64,000 nt of DNA from Paracoccaceae bacterium (lineage in GTDB: Bacteria; Pseudomonadota; Alphaproteobacteria; Rhodobacterales; Rhodobacteraceae), in assembly GCA_030750975.1 (NCBI GenBank), contig JASMHC010000015.1, positions 372,001-436,000 of the forward strand, read 5' to 3'. The number at the start of each line of letters is the position of its first letter. Positions within the stretch are counted from its first letter, which is position 1. Position numbers and translations under genes: made by a program. The notes beneath the pieces are model-generated. The model was not told the origin of the DNA. It saw only the letters and a list, made by a program, of their open reading frames with translations, and did not search any database. This document shows, in pieces, positions 45,621 through 53,683 of this stretch.

Positions 45621-46502
45621 TTAGCCGATCGCCTTCAGCACAGCCTCGCCCAGTGTCGCGGGGCTGTCTGCCACAACGATACCGGCCGAGCGCATGGCTT
45701 CGATCTTGTCTTCCGCGCCGCCTTTGCCGCCGGCGACGATTGCGCCAGCGTGGCCCATGCGACGGCCCGGAGGGGCGGTGCGGCCGGCAATGAAACCGGC
45801 AACCGGCTTCCAGCGGCCTTTTTTCTTCTGCTCGGCGAGGAATTCCGCGGCTTCTTCTTCGGCAGAGCCACCGATCTCACCGATCATGATGATCGACTGG
45901 GTTTCGTCGTCGTCCAGGAACATGTCCAGCACGTCGATATGCTCGGTGCCTTTGATCGGGTCGCCGCCGATGCCGACCGCTGTCGACTGGCCAAGACCGA
46001 TGTCTGCGGTCTGCTTGACGGCTTCATAGGTCAGGGTGCCAGACCGCGAGACAACGCCAACGCTGCCGCGCTTGTGGATGTGGCCCGGCATGATGCCGAT
46101 TTTGCAGGCGTCTGGGGTGATGATGCCCGGGCAGTTGGGGCCGATCAGGCGACTGTCGCTGTCCATCAGCGCCCGCTTGACGCGCATCATGTCGAGAACC
46201 GGAATGCCTTCGGTGATGCAGACAATCAGTTCCATTTCGGCGTCGATGGCTTCGAGGATCGAGTCCGCAGCAAACGGCGGCGGGACATAGATGACGCTCG
46301 CGTTCGCTTCGGTTTTCGCCTTGGCTTCGTGCACCGAGTTAAAGACCGGCAGGCCGAGATGTTCCTGACCACCTTTGCCGGGGGTCACACCACCAACCAT
46401 TTTGGTGCCGTAAGCGATTGCTTGTTCAGAGTGGAAGGTGCCCTGCGAGCCGGTGAAGCCCTGACAGATGACCTTGGTGTTTTCGTCTACGAGGATGGCC
46501 AT
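45621..46502 (-). CDS. sucD: Succinate-CoA ligase, alpha subunit
   Basis: A 293-residue subunit holding the phosphorylated histidine (His251 in [10 protein letters not shown]) that shuttles phosphate between succinyl phosphate and nucleotide. The N-terminal CoA-binding domain has [12 protein letters not shown], and [10 protein letters not shown] is conserved. It pairs with SucC, but here an exported-protein gene separates them. Its ATG follows that gene's stop with no gap (TAAATG), and its ribosome binding site lies inside that gene. Confidence 0.96.
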   Translation of the reverse strand: MAILVDENTKVICQGFTGSQGTFHSEQAIAYGTKMVGGVTPGKGGQEHLGLPVFNSVHEAKAKTEANASVIYVPPPFAADSILEAIDAEMELIVCITEGIPVLDMMRVKRALMDSDSRLIGPNCPGIITPDACKIGIMPGHIHKRGSVGVVSRSGTLTYEAVKQTADIGLGQSTAVGIGGDPIKGTEHIDVLDMFLDDDETQSIIMIGEIGGSAEEEAAEFLAEQKKKGRWKPVAGFIAGRTAPPGRRMGHAGAIVAGGKGGAEDKIEAMRSAGIVVADSPATLGEAVLKAIG

Positions 46503-46958
46503 TTATTTGGTTCCTATCATTTGAAACGGATTTAGGTCAGTGAAGCCGCTGATTTTGCTGTCAGCAACAGACCGCCCGGGGATTGTCCGCAGTCCGGCCA
46601 ATCCAGGAGCGTCAAACTTAAACGCCAATTCCGCGATTACATTCTGCGATGGGACGGCGACGCAGGTCATAGAACCCTTAGCGTCACCAAAACTTGAGTT
46701 GAAACTAACATGAGTATAGCTAGCGATTGAAACCCCGCGCACGTTTGAATCCCATTGATTAGGACTCTGTAGTTCGAGGCCTTCAAAACCTTCCGCTGAG
46801 TTCAACGTTTTCATAGCCATAGCAACGCACGATGCGTCGATCGCAGCCATCGCTGGATCATGAATTTCGTACTGTCGAGAAACGATTGCTTCCTGACTAG
46901 AAACCATTGATCCAATCGCTGCGAAACATGCGATTGCGTATGCTAGTTTATTTCTCAT
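46503..46958 (-). CDS. Exported protein of unknown function set between sucC and sucD
   Basis: A 151-residue protein with a probable signal peptide (MRNKLAYAIACFAAIGSMVS, cut near SSQE). The mature part has two cysteines (SCVAMAM near residue 44, MTCVAVP near residue 97) that could form a disulfide. I recognise no domain. Its base composition is clearly AT-richer than sucC and sucD. Both ends are joined to its neighbours by the same TAAATG with zero spacing, so it must be co-transcribed and translationally coupled with succinyl-CoA synthetase. It looks like a cassette placed exactly between two codons. Confidence 0.75.
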   Translation of the reverse strand: MRNKLAYAIACFAAIGSMVSSQEAIVSRQYEIHDPAMAAIDASCVAMAMKTLNSAEGFEGLELQSPNQWDSNVRGVSIASYTHVSFNSSFGDAKGSMTCVAVPSQNVIAELAFKFDAPGLAGLRTIPGRSVADSKISGFTDLNPFQMIGTK

Positions 46959-48152
46959 TTACCCCTTAACCGCCTTAACGATCTTCTCAGCACCATCTGA
47001 CAGGTTGTCAGCGGCGATGACGTTCAGGCCAGAGGTGTTGATGATCTCTTTGCCTTGCTCGACATTGGTGCCTTCGAGACGGACAACCAGCGGAACCTGA
47101 AGGCCCACTTCCTTGACCGCAGCAACAACGCCTTCGGCGATGACGTCGCAGCGCATGATGCCGCCGAAGATGTTGACCAGAATGCCTTTGACGTTCGGGT
47201 CCGAGGTGATGATCTTGAACGCTTCGGTCACTTTCTCTTTGGTGGCACCGCCACCAACGTCGAGGAAGTTGGCCGGTTCAGCCCCGTAGAGCTTGATGAT
47301 GTCCATCGTCGCCATGGCAAGGCCCGCGCCGTTCACCATGCAGCCGATTTCACCGTCCAGAGCGATGTAATTGAGGTCATACTTGCTGGCCTCAAGCTCT
47401 TTCGGGTCTTCTTCAGTGGTGTCGCGCAGCTCGGCGATGTCGGCGTGGCGGTAGACCGCGTTGCCGTCGAAGCCGACCTTGGCGTCGAGCACTTTCAGAT
47501 CGCCGCCGTCGGTGATGATCAGCGGGTTGATTTCCAGCATTTCCATGTCCTTCTCGGTGAAGGCTTTGTAAAGCTGGCCCATCAGTTTGACGCATTGCTT
47601 GACCTGCGCCCCTTCAAGGCCCAGCGAAAAGGCGATGCGACGGCCGTGATAGGCTTGGTATCCGGTGGCCGGATCGACGCTGAACGACAGGATTTTTTCC
47701 GGTGTTTCGGCGGCGACTTCTTCGATGTCCATGCCGCCCTCGGTCGAGCAGACGAACGAGATGCGCGAGGTCTGGCGATCAACCAGAAGGGCAAGATAAA
47801 GTTCGCGTTCGATGCCCGAGCCGGCCTCGATATAGATGCGGTTGACCTGCTTGCCCGCCGGGCCGGTCTGGTGGGTCACAAGGGTGCGGCCCAGCATCTT
47901 TTTTGCTTCCTCGGCGGCTTCTTCCACCGATTTGGTCAGGCGTACACCGCCCTTTTCACCGGCGTCCGCTTCCTTGAACGACCCTTTGCCACGGCCACCT
48001 GCGTGGATTTGGGCTTTGACAACCCAAAGTGGTCCGTCCAATTCGCCGGCTGCTGTTTTGGCTTCATCTGCTTTCAGGACCACGCGACCATCCGAAACGG
48101 GGGCACCGTAAGTCCGCAGAAGGGCTTTCGCCTGATACTCATGAATGTTCAT
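46959..48152 (-). CDS. sucC: Succinate-CoA ligase, beta subunit
   Basis: A 397-residue ATP-grasp subunit that binds nucleotide and succinate. [20 protein letters not shown] is the classic N-terminus; [14 protein letters not shown] is in the ATP-grasp fold; [14 protein letters not shown] and [13 protein letters not shown] are in the C-terminal ligase domain. It is the first gene of the leftward run and is preceded by the tandem TGTGATCACA sites. Confidence 0.96.
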   Translation of the reverse strand: MNIHEYQAKALLRTYGAPVSDGRVVLKADEAKTAAGELDGPLWVVKAQIHAGGRGKGSFKEADAGEKGGVRLTKSVEEAAEEAKKMLGRTLVTHQTGPAGKQVNRIYIEAGSGIERELYLALLVDRQTSRISFVCSTEGGMDIEEVAAETPEKILSFSVDPATGYQAYHGRRIAFSLGLEGAQVKQCVKLMGQLYKAFTEKDMEMLEINPLIITDGGDLKVLDAKVGFDGNAVYRHADIAELRDTTEEDPKELEASKYDLNYIALDGEIGCMVNGAGLAMATMDIIKLYGAEPANFLDVGGGATKEKVTEAFKIITSDPNVKGILVNIFGGIMRCDVIAEGVVAAVKEVGLQVPLVVRLEGTNVEQGKEIINTSGLNVIAADNLSDGAEKIVKAVKG

Positions 48153-48258
48153 TGAGTTTTCCCATCTTGCTGCGTTTGCACATTCAATGTCATGTCGGGG
48201 CGATGAAACTAAGCGTTTTTTCCCTGATTTGCCGTGTTAGCGCAAAAAAAGCGACATT

Positions 48259-48289
48259 TGTGATCACAGTTTTGAAGGGTGTGATCACA
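48259..48289. promoter_or_regulatory. Tandem TGTGATCACA operators upstream of sucC
   Basis: Two perfect palindromes TGTGATCACA lie at 48259-48268 and 48280-48289, exactly 21 bp centre to centre (two helical turns). They are about 110 bases before the sucC start and also upstream of the rightward glycosyltransferase gene. The same arrangement precedes sdhC at 55661-55691. I infer binding of a dimeric regulator side by side on one face of the helix. Confidence 0.7.
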
Positions 48290-48415
48290 ATTTTCCAATG
48301 ACGATTCGGGATTGGGGGAACGGACGCGTCTGCCGGTTGGCGGGCCTGCCGCGCAAAAGAGTTTACAGCCGAGTCAGCGCTGGGGTAACATTCGTTAAAA
48401 CAATGAGGCTATATA

Positions 48416-49444
48416 TTGAGCAAAGCCCAAGGCAAACCGGCGCAGACCCGGTGGGGCATCGTGACCACCGCGAAAGAAGTGCCCGACCTTCTGCTGGCAT
48501 TCGCCGCGCATCACGCCTCGATCGGCGCGAGCCGGATCCATTTGTATCTTGACGATCCCGACCCCGCGCTGGCGCGGCGGCTTGAGGATATTCCCGGCGT
48601 CGAAGTGACCCAGTGTGACACCACCTATTGGCAGATGATCCGTGGCCAGCGGCCCTCGGCGCAGGAAAACCGCCAGGTCGAGAACGCCATGGACGCCTAT
48701 GGCCGGACCGATGTGGATTGGCTGATCCATATTGATGCGGATGAATTCATCAGCCCGAGGGCGAACATTGTAAACGAGTTGACCTTTGTTCCCAAAGAGT
48801 TCCACTTTGTCGAGCTTGAGGTCAGGGAACGGGTTTATACGCCGGAACATCGGCCCGAGACGATATTCTCGGGTGAGTTCCGTGTGCCGCTGAACCGCCG
48901 AGCGCGGGCGGCGCGGGCGTTGTTCGGGGATATGGCCCCTTTCACCACGCGGGGGTTTTCCGGGCATTGCGCGGGCAAAAGCTTTGTTCGCGTGGGTCTT
49001 GAGCATTTGCTGATGGGCATCCATGTGCCTCGTTTGCGGAAAGTGGGGAACGAGCGGCTGATGTCGCTGATCTCGCACAGCGCCACGTTGCTGCATTTCG
49101 ACGGGCTGACCCCGGCGCATTGGGTAAGCAAGATGGTGCGTTATGGGGCGCAGGACACCTATCTGAAGTCGGACCGGCTGGGCGAGCATCGGCGGCGACA
49201 GCTGGAATATGTGATGGCCCGCAAAGGCGACCGGCAAGCGGTGGAACACTTGCATGATCTGATGAAAGTGGTGAAGGCCGAAGACGCCGCACGGTTGCGG
49301 GCGCTGGGGGTTCTTGAGCCTGCGGATGTGGATCCGTCGCTTGGGCTGCACCTGTTCGGGCTGGCGGATCAGGTGGATTTGTCGGTGGCGTATTTTGATG
49401 GGTATGACGCGCCAGCTGAGGAAGAATTGAAGCGAAGCGCTTAA
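48416..49444 (+). CDS. Family 2/92-like glycosyltransferase
   Basis: A 342-residue GT-A-like protein. The N-terminal WGIVTTAKEVPDLLLAFAAHH and IHLYLDDPDPALA, and the DxD-type HIDADEF (near residue 106), match the glycosyltransferases annotated as family 2 or 92 in Rhodobacteraceae. The start is TTG at 48416. No membrane segment is seen. It points away from sucC and splits the mdh...sucC order. It probably modifies a surface polymer; donor and acceptor are unknown. Confidence 0.7.
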   Translation: MSKAQGKPAQTRWGIVTTAKEVPDLLLAFAAHHASIGASRIHLYLDDPDPALARRLEDIPGVEVTQCDTTYWQMIRGQRPSAQENRQVENAMDAYGRTDVDWLIHIDADEFISPRANIVNELTFVPKEFHFVELEVRERVYTPEHRPETIFSGEFRVPLNRRARAARALFGDMAPFTTRGFSGHCAGKSFVRVGLEHLLMGIHVPRLRKVGNERLMSLISHSATLLHFDGLTPAHWVSKMVRYGAQDTYLKSDRLGEHRRRQLEYVMARKGDRQAVEHLHDLMKVVKAEDAARLRALGVLEPADVDPSLGLHLFGLADQVDLSVAYFDGYDAPAEEELKRSA

Positions 49445-49474
49445 TGGGCTGCGGGGCAAAAAGCTCTAAGAAAC

Positions 49475-49498
49475 AAAAACCCCGCCAGAGGCGGGGTT
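49475..49498 (-). terminator. Intrinsic terminator of the leftward structured RNA
   Basis: AACCCCGCC (49478-49486) and GGCGGGGTT (49490-49498) form a 9-bp stem with a 3-base loop. On the minus strand it is followed by TTTTTGTTT, so it terminates leftward transcription coming from the toxin-like gene and the structured RNA. It may also catch the glycosyltransferase message. Confidence 0.75.
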
Positions 49499-49501
49499 AT
49501 G

Positions 49502-49634
49502 TTGAAAGTGTAACCGGGTCCCAGTTTTCATCTGACAGCACAGCCATCAAAATCCGGTATCTCTTCAGCCTTTCGGCCTAGTTTACCGCCGTTTGGCGGT
49601 GTGTGAGGCGGGTGTTCTCACCTTACACCTTCAA
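49502..49634 (-). ncRNA. Candidate structured RNA, multi-helix junction
   Basis: On the minus strand a 12-bp closing stem (49634-49623 with 49513-49502, one G-U wobble) encloses four hairpins. They are GTGAG/CTCAC (49603-49607 and 49617-49621), ACCGCC/GGCGGT with a 4-base loop (49585-49600), GCC-GAAA-GGC with a GNRA tetraloop (49568-49577), and CCGG/CCGG (49514-49517 and 49554-49557) with an inner AAAA/TTTT and CTG/CAG helix. A terminator hairpin with T-run follows. It starts about 40 bases after the stop of the toxin-like gene. I cannot match it to a known family. Confidence 0.55.
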
Positions 49635-49673
49635 ATTCGTGCCTTACAAAGCTAATGTTGCACGCCCATTTAG

Positions 49674-50123
49674 TCAAGTCATTGACCTTGGCCTTACGAT
49701 CTTAAGAATGCCCTTGTCGCGCTTTTTGTCCAGTTCAGATTGACTGATCAAATAGCTTGAGCAGACATGGTAGAATCCATCTGTTTCGTCTTTCTCAATG
49801 GTAAGCGCGACAAGCGCTGCCCCGGTTACGCCGGGAATTCGGGTGACTATCTCTATCTTTCCCGGATTTCTGAAGTCATCCCCCAGATAGGTAGGAGAAG
49901 AGATGATCTGAGAAAGGTGGGGAACGATCAACGGCACATCATTGGGGTGCCTTTTGTGGGCATGGCGCTGGGCGGGGGCAGAGAATTTGACTTCACCTGG
50001 TTCAAGCTCAATTTCCAAAGTGCGGTAGATTGCATCGTCGGGCATTTGGCCTGGGAAAATGTCGAATAATTTGTTTTTCCCCACCGCGAAAATTGTCCTT
50101 AAATGCAACTTTAGAGTGTACAT
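49674..50123 (-). CDS. Small barnase/PBECR-like putative ribonuclease (toxin-like)
   Basis: A 149-residue protein whose central part (about 60-135: LIVPHLSQIISSPTYLGDD..., KIEIVTRIPG, ALVALTIEKDETDGFYHVCS, SYLIS) looks like the phage-barnase/BECR nuclease fold of small RNase toxins. I infer RNase activity; no catalytic residue is proven. It is AT-richer than its surroundings. The ATG at 50123 lacks a clear ribosome binding site and lies only 30 bases behind the mdh terminator; an internal ATG 26 codons on is an alternative. It is followed on the same strand by a structured RNA and terminator. Confidence 0.5.
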   Translation of the reverse strand: MYTLKLHLRTIFAVGKNKLFDIFPGQMPDDAIYRTLEIELEPGEVKFSAPAQRHAHKRHPNDVPLIVPHLSQIISSPTYLGDDFRNPGKIEIVTRIPGVTGAALVALTIEKDETDGFYHVCSSYLISQSELDKKRDKGILKIVRPRSMT

Positions 50124-50152
50124 TTGGCACTAATTGCCACCTAAGCACAACC

Positions 50153-50180
50153 AAAAAAGCCCGCCGATTGCTCGGCGGGC
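50153..50180 (-). terminator. mdh terminator
   Basis: GCCCGCCGA (50159-50167) and TCGGCGGGC (50172-50180) form a 9-bp stem with a 4-base loop; on the minus strand it is followed by TTTTTT (50158-50153). It ends the mdh transcript 26 bases after its stop and separates mdh from the toxin-like gene. Confidence 0.85.
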
Positions 50181-50205
50181 CTATTCAATTCACAGAGACC
50201 TTTGA

Positions 50206-51186
<981 letters not shown>

Positions 51187-51233
51187 TTAAAATCGGGGCT
51201 ATGGCTAGCGATTTTGAAACGTCAAAGCAAGAG

Positions 51234-51246
51234 CGCTGCATTGCGG
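51234..51246. promoter_or_regulatory. CGCTGCATTGCGG motif upstream of mdh
   Basis: CGCTGCATTGCGG at 51234-51246 lies 66-78 bases upstream of the mdh start and about 85 before the TauE-like gene. It differs by one base from the identical 13-mers upstream of mcl2 (52105-52117) and ecm (62606-62618). A shared regulator of acetyl-CoA/TCA metabolism is inferred. Confidence 0.5.
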
Positions 51247-51329
51247 CAAATGTGCGGATGCGGCTTTTGCATTCGTGCCGTTAACGCTAAACAGGCATTA
51301 ACTCAGGCAATTTACTGCGGAACTTCCGA

Positions 51330-52082
51330 GTGACATTTGATCTAACCTTTTTCGCCCTGGCGATCCCGGCGGTCCTTTTTGCGGGCATTTCAAAGGGGGG
51401 GTTCGGGTCGGGTGCCGCCTTCGCGTCATCGGCGATTCTGGCGATCATCTTCCCGCCGGCGGTGGCGATCGGGGTGATGCTGCCCTTGTTGATCCTGATG
51501 GATGCAGGGGCATTGCGGGCGTTTTGGGGGCAGTGGAACTGGGCGCTTTCCAGGTTCGTGATCCTGGGTGCGCTGCCGGGTGTTGCGCTTGGCGCGGCGT
51601 TCTATCGGGTGGCGAATGCCGACATGATCCGGTTCATCCTCGGGGTGATCAGCATTGGCTTCGTGCTTTGGCAGGTTGCGAATGAAATCGGTTGGGTGAA
51701 GCGGCGCGAAAGACCGGTGACAGCCTTCGGAGGGCTGGTCGGCGGTTTGACCGGCGGTTTCACCAGCTTTATCAGCCATGCGGGGGGACCCCCCGTTGCG
51801 GTTTATCTGCTAAGCCAGAAAATTTCGAAAACGACTTATCAGGCCTGTTCGGTGTTGATTTTCACGGTGATCAACCTGTTCAAGCTTGTGCCCTATACCT
51901 TTCTGGGAATTTTCTCGGCCGATATGATGCTGGCGGGCCTTTACCTGTCGCCATTTGCGCTGATTGGCGTGTGGCTTGGGGTCAAGGCACATCACAGGAT
52001 TCCCGAACGCGCATTTTTCCGGCTGACCTATGGTCTTTTGACCATCACGGGGGGCAAGTTGATCTGGGATTCGCTGGTGTGA
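51330..52082 (+). CDS. TSUP family permease (TauE/SafE-like)
   Basis: A 250-residue membrane protein with about seven to eight helices. The motif GGLVGGLTGGFTSFISHAGGPPVAVYLL (in two parts: GGLVGGLTGG and ISHAGGPPVAVYLL) is the TauE/SafE hallmark. Members export sulfite or sulfoacetate or move other organic anions; the substrate here is unknown. The start is GTG at 51330. It diverges from mdh across 161 bases that hold the CGCTGCATTGCGG motif. Confidence 0.85.
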   Translation: MTFDLTFFALAIPAVLFAGISKGGFGSGAAFASSAILAIIFPPAVAIGVMLPLLILMDAGALRAFWGQWNWALSRFVILGALPGVALGAAFYRVANADMIRFILGVISIGFVLWQVANEIGWVKRRERPVTAFGGLVGGLTGGFTSFISHAGGPPVAVYLLSQKISKTTYQACSVLIFTVINLFKLVPYTFLGIFSADMMLAGLYLSPFALIGVWLGVKAHHRIPERAFFRLTYGLLTITGGKLIWDSLV

Positions 52083-52104
52083 TTGTGCGCTTGCAGCGTT
52101 GCGA

Positions 52105-52117
52105 CGCTGCGTTGCGG
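52105..52117. promoter_or_regulatory. CGCTGCGTTGCGG motif upstream of mcl2
   Basis: CGCTGCGTTGCGG at 52105-52117 is identical to the 13-mer upstream of ecm (62606-62618). A related TTGCAGCGTTGCG lies immediately before it (52091-52103). It is 70 bases from the mcl2 start. Confidence 0.5.
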
Positions 52118-52186
52118 AAATATTTGTGTTGAACTTTTCGTTCAAGTTTGGTCTTTGAGGCGCAACTTTATTGCCATAGGTGGATT

Positions 52187-53041
52187 ATGACACAGGATTC
52201 GCGCCCCTACCGCTCAGTTCTTTATATTCCCGGCTCGAAAGAGCGGGCTTTGGAAAAAGCCCGGACGCTGCCGGTTGATGCGATCATTTTCGACCTGGAA
52301 GACGCGGTTGCGTTTGACGAAAAGGAAAACGCGCGGGCGACGCTGAAAGCGGCGCTTGATCAGGGCGGATACGGGCCGCGGGTGCGGATTGTCCGGATCA
52401 ACGGGCTGGATACCAACTGGGGCGCGGATGATGCGCGCGCGGTTGCCCAAATGCAGGCGGATGCGGTGCTGTTGCCCAAGGTGAACAGCCCTGCCGATGT
52501 AGACGCGCTGGCGGCGCTGATCCCCGATGACATGCCGATCTGGGCGATGATGGAAACCCCCCAGGGGATGCTGAACGCGGCGGCGATTGCGGCCCATCCG
52601 CGGATGGCGGGGTTTGTCATGGGCACCAATGATCTGGCGAAAGAGCTGCAATGCCGGTTCCGGGCGGATCGTTTGCCACTGATTGCGTCCTTGTCGATCT
52701 GCCTTCTGGCGGCTCGGGCCGAGGGGCTGGTGATTGTCGATGGTGTGTATAACGCCTTCAAGGATGACGAAGGGCTGAAGGCCGAGTGTGAACAGGGCCG
52801 TGATATGGGGTTTGACGGCAAGACCCTGATCCATCCGGCGCAGATCGCGGTATGCAACCGGGCCTTCGCCCCGTCCGACGACGAAGTGGCCCTGGCCCGC
52901 CGCCAGATCGTGGCGTTCGAGGAAACAGAAGCCGCCGGAGGGGGCGTGGCTGTGGTGGACGGCAAGATTGTTGAAAATCTGCATGTTGTCACCGCAAAGC
53001 AAATTCTGGCAAAAGCAGAGGCGATTGCAGCCCTAGCTTAA
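52187..53041 (+). CDS. mcl2: (3S)-malyl-CoA thioesterase / CitE-like lyase (Mcl2)
   Basis: A 284-residue HpcH/HpaI-CitE family protein. RSVLYIPGSKERALEKA opens the chain, IIFDLEDAV holds a metal-binding acid, and the MMETPQGMLNA segment holds a metal-binding glutamate. In Rhodobacter sphaeroides, Mcl2 hydrolyses (3S)-malyl-CoA to malate at the end of the ethylmalonyl-CoA pathway. The nearby mesaconyl-CoA hydratase gene, ecm and ccr support this choice over citrate lyase or malyl-CoA lyase. The ATG at 52187 gives the family N-terminus. Confidence 0.82.
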   Translation: MTQDSRPYRSVLYIPGSKERALEKARTLPVDAIIFDLEDAVAFDEKENARATLKAALDQGGYGPRVRIVRINGLDTNWGADDARAVAQMQADAVLLPKVNSPADVDALAALIPDDMPIWAMMETPQGMLNAAAIAAHPRMAGFVMGTNDLAKELQCRFRADRLPLIASLSICLLAARAEGLVIVDGVYNAFKDDEGLKAECEQGRDMGFDGKTLIHPAQIAVCNRAFAPSDDEVALARRQIVAFEETEAAGGGVAVVDGKIVENLHVVTAKQILAKAEAIAALA

Positions 53042-53053
53042 GGATATATCGCC

Positions 53054-53599
53054 ATGACCCTGCTTGTTCTCGGAGTGCTTCTGTGGAGCCTGTCGCATTT
53101 GTTCAAACGTCTGATGCCTTCGCTGCGCGACGGCATGGGAAATGCCGGCAAGGGGCTTGTCGCGCTTGGCTCGTTGGCGGGCATCGTGCTGATGGTGATC
53201 GGATACCGCGCGGCGGAAGGCACCTTTTTTTGGGGCCGTTCGCCGATGACGGTGGGGATCAACAACTTGCTGATGCTAGTGGCGGTCTATCTGTTCGCAG
53301 CTGCGGGGATGAAGACCGGAATTGCCCGTAAAATCCGCCATCCGATGCTGACCGGGATTGGTGTCTGGAGCCTCGCGCATTTGCTGGTGAACGGCGATAT
53401 GCCGTCCTTCGTTCTGTTCGGCGGGCTGTGGGCCTGGGCGATTGTCGAGGTCAAGCTGATCAATGCCGCCCAACCCGAGTGGGAAAAACCCGCGCCGGTG
53501 GCGATGCGAAAAGAGGTGATCGCGGTTGTCGCCTCGGTCGTGGCCTATGCGGCGTTTGCCGGTGTCCATTACCTGCTGGCCGTACCGGTTTTCGGGTAA
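53054..53599 (+). CDS. NnrU family membrane protein
   Basis: A 181-residue protein with five to six helices. LLWSLSHLFKRLMPSLRD near the start, GRSPMTVGINNLLMLVAVYL and the KIRHPMLTGIGVWSLAHLL segment are NnrU features. NnrU proteins are heme-linked-looking membrane proteins first tied to denitrification, but many bacteria without that pathway carry them. No denitrification gene is in the window. It starts 12 bases after mcl2 and precedes mch. Confidence 0.85.
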   Translation: MTLLVLGVLLWSLSHLFKRLMPSLRDGMGNAGKGLVALGSLAGIVLMVIGYRAAEGTFFWGRSPMTVGINNLLMLVAVYLFAAAGMKTGIARKIRHPMLTGIGVWSLAHLLVNGDMPSFVLFGGLWAWAIVEVKLINAAQPEWEKPAPVAMRKEVIAVVASVVAYAAFAGVHYLLAVPVFG

Positions 53600-53683
53600 G
53601 CCATTGAATTTGTGCCGCGGACAGGACGTGGCGCGGGAAGATAGGGGCGTCGGTGCGCCCGAATTGATGCTGGGAGAGCAGTC

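Noticed and set aside
49502-49634. tmRNA, SRP RNA or RNase P RNA as identity of the structured RNA
   Set aside because: None of their conserved sequences (tmRNA resume and acceptor ends, the GGAAG-type SRP loop, the GAGGAAAGTCC RNase P motif) is present.
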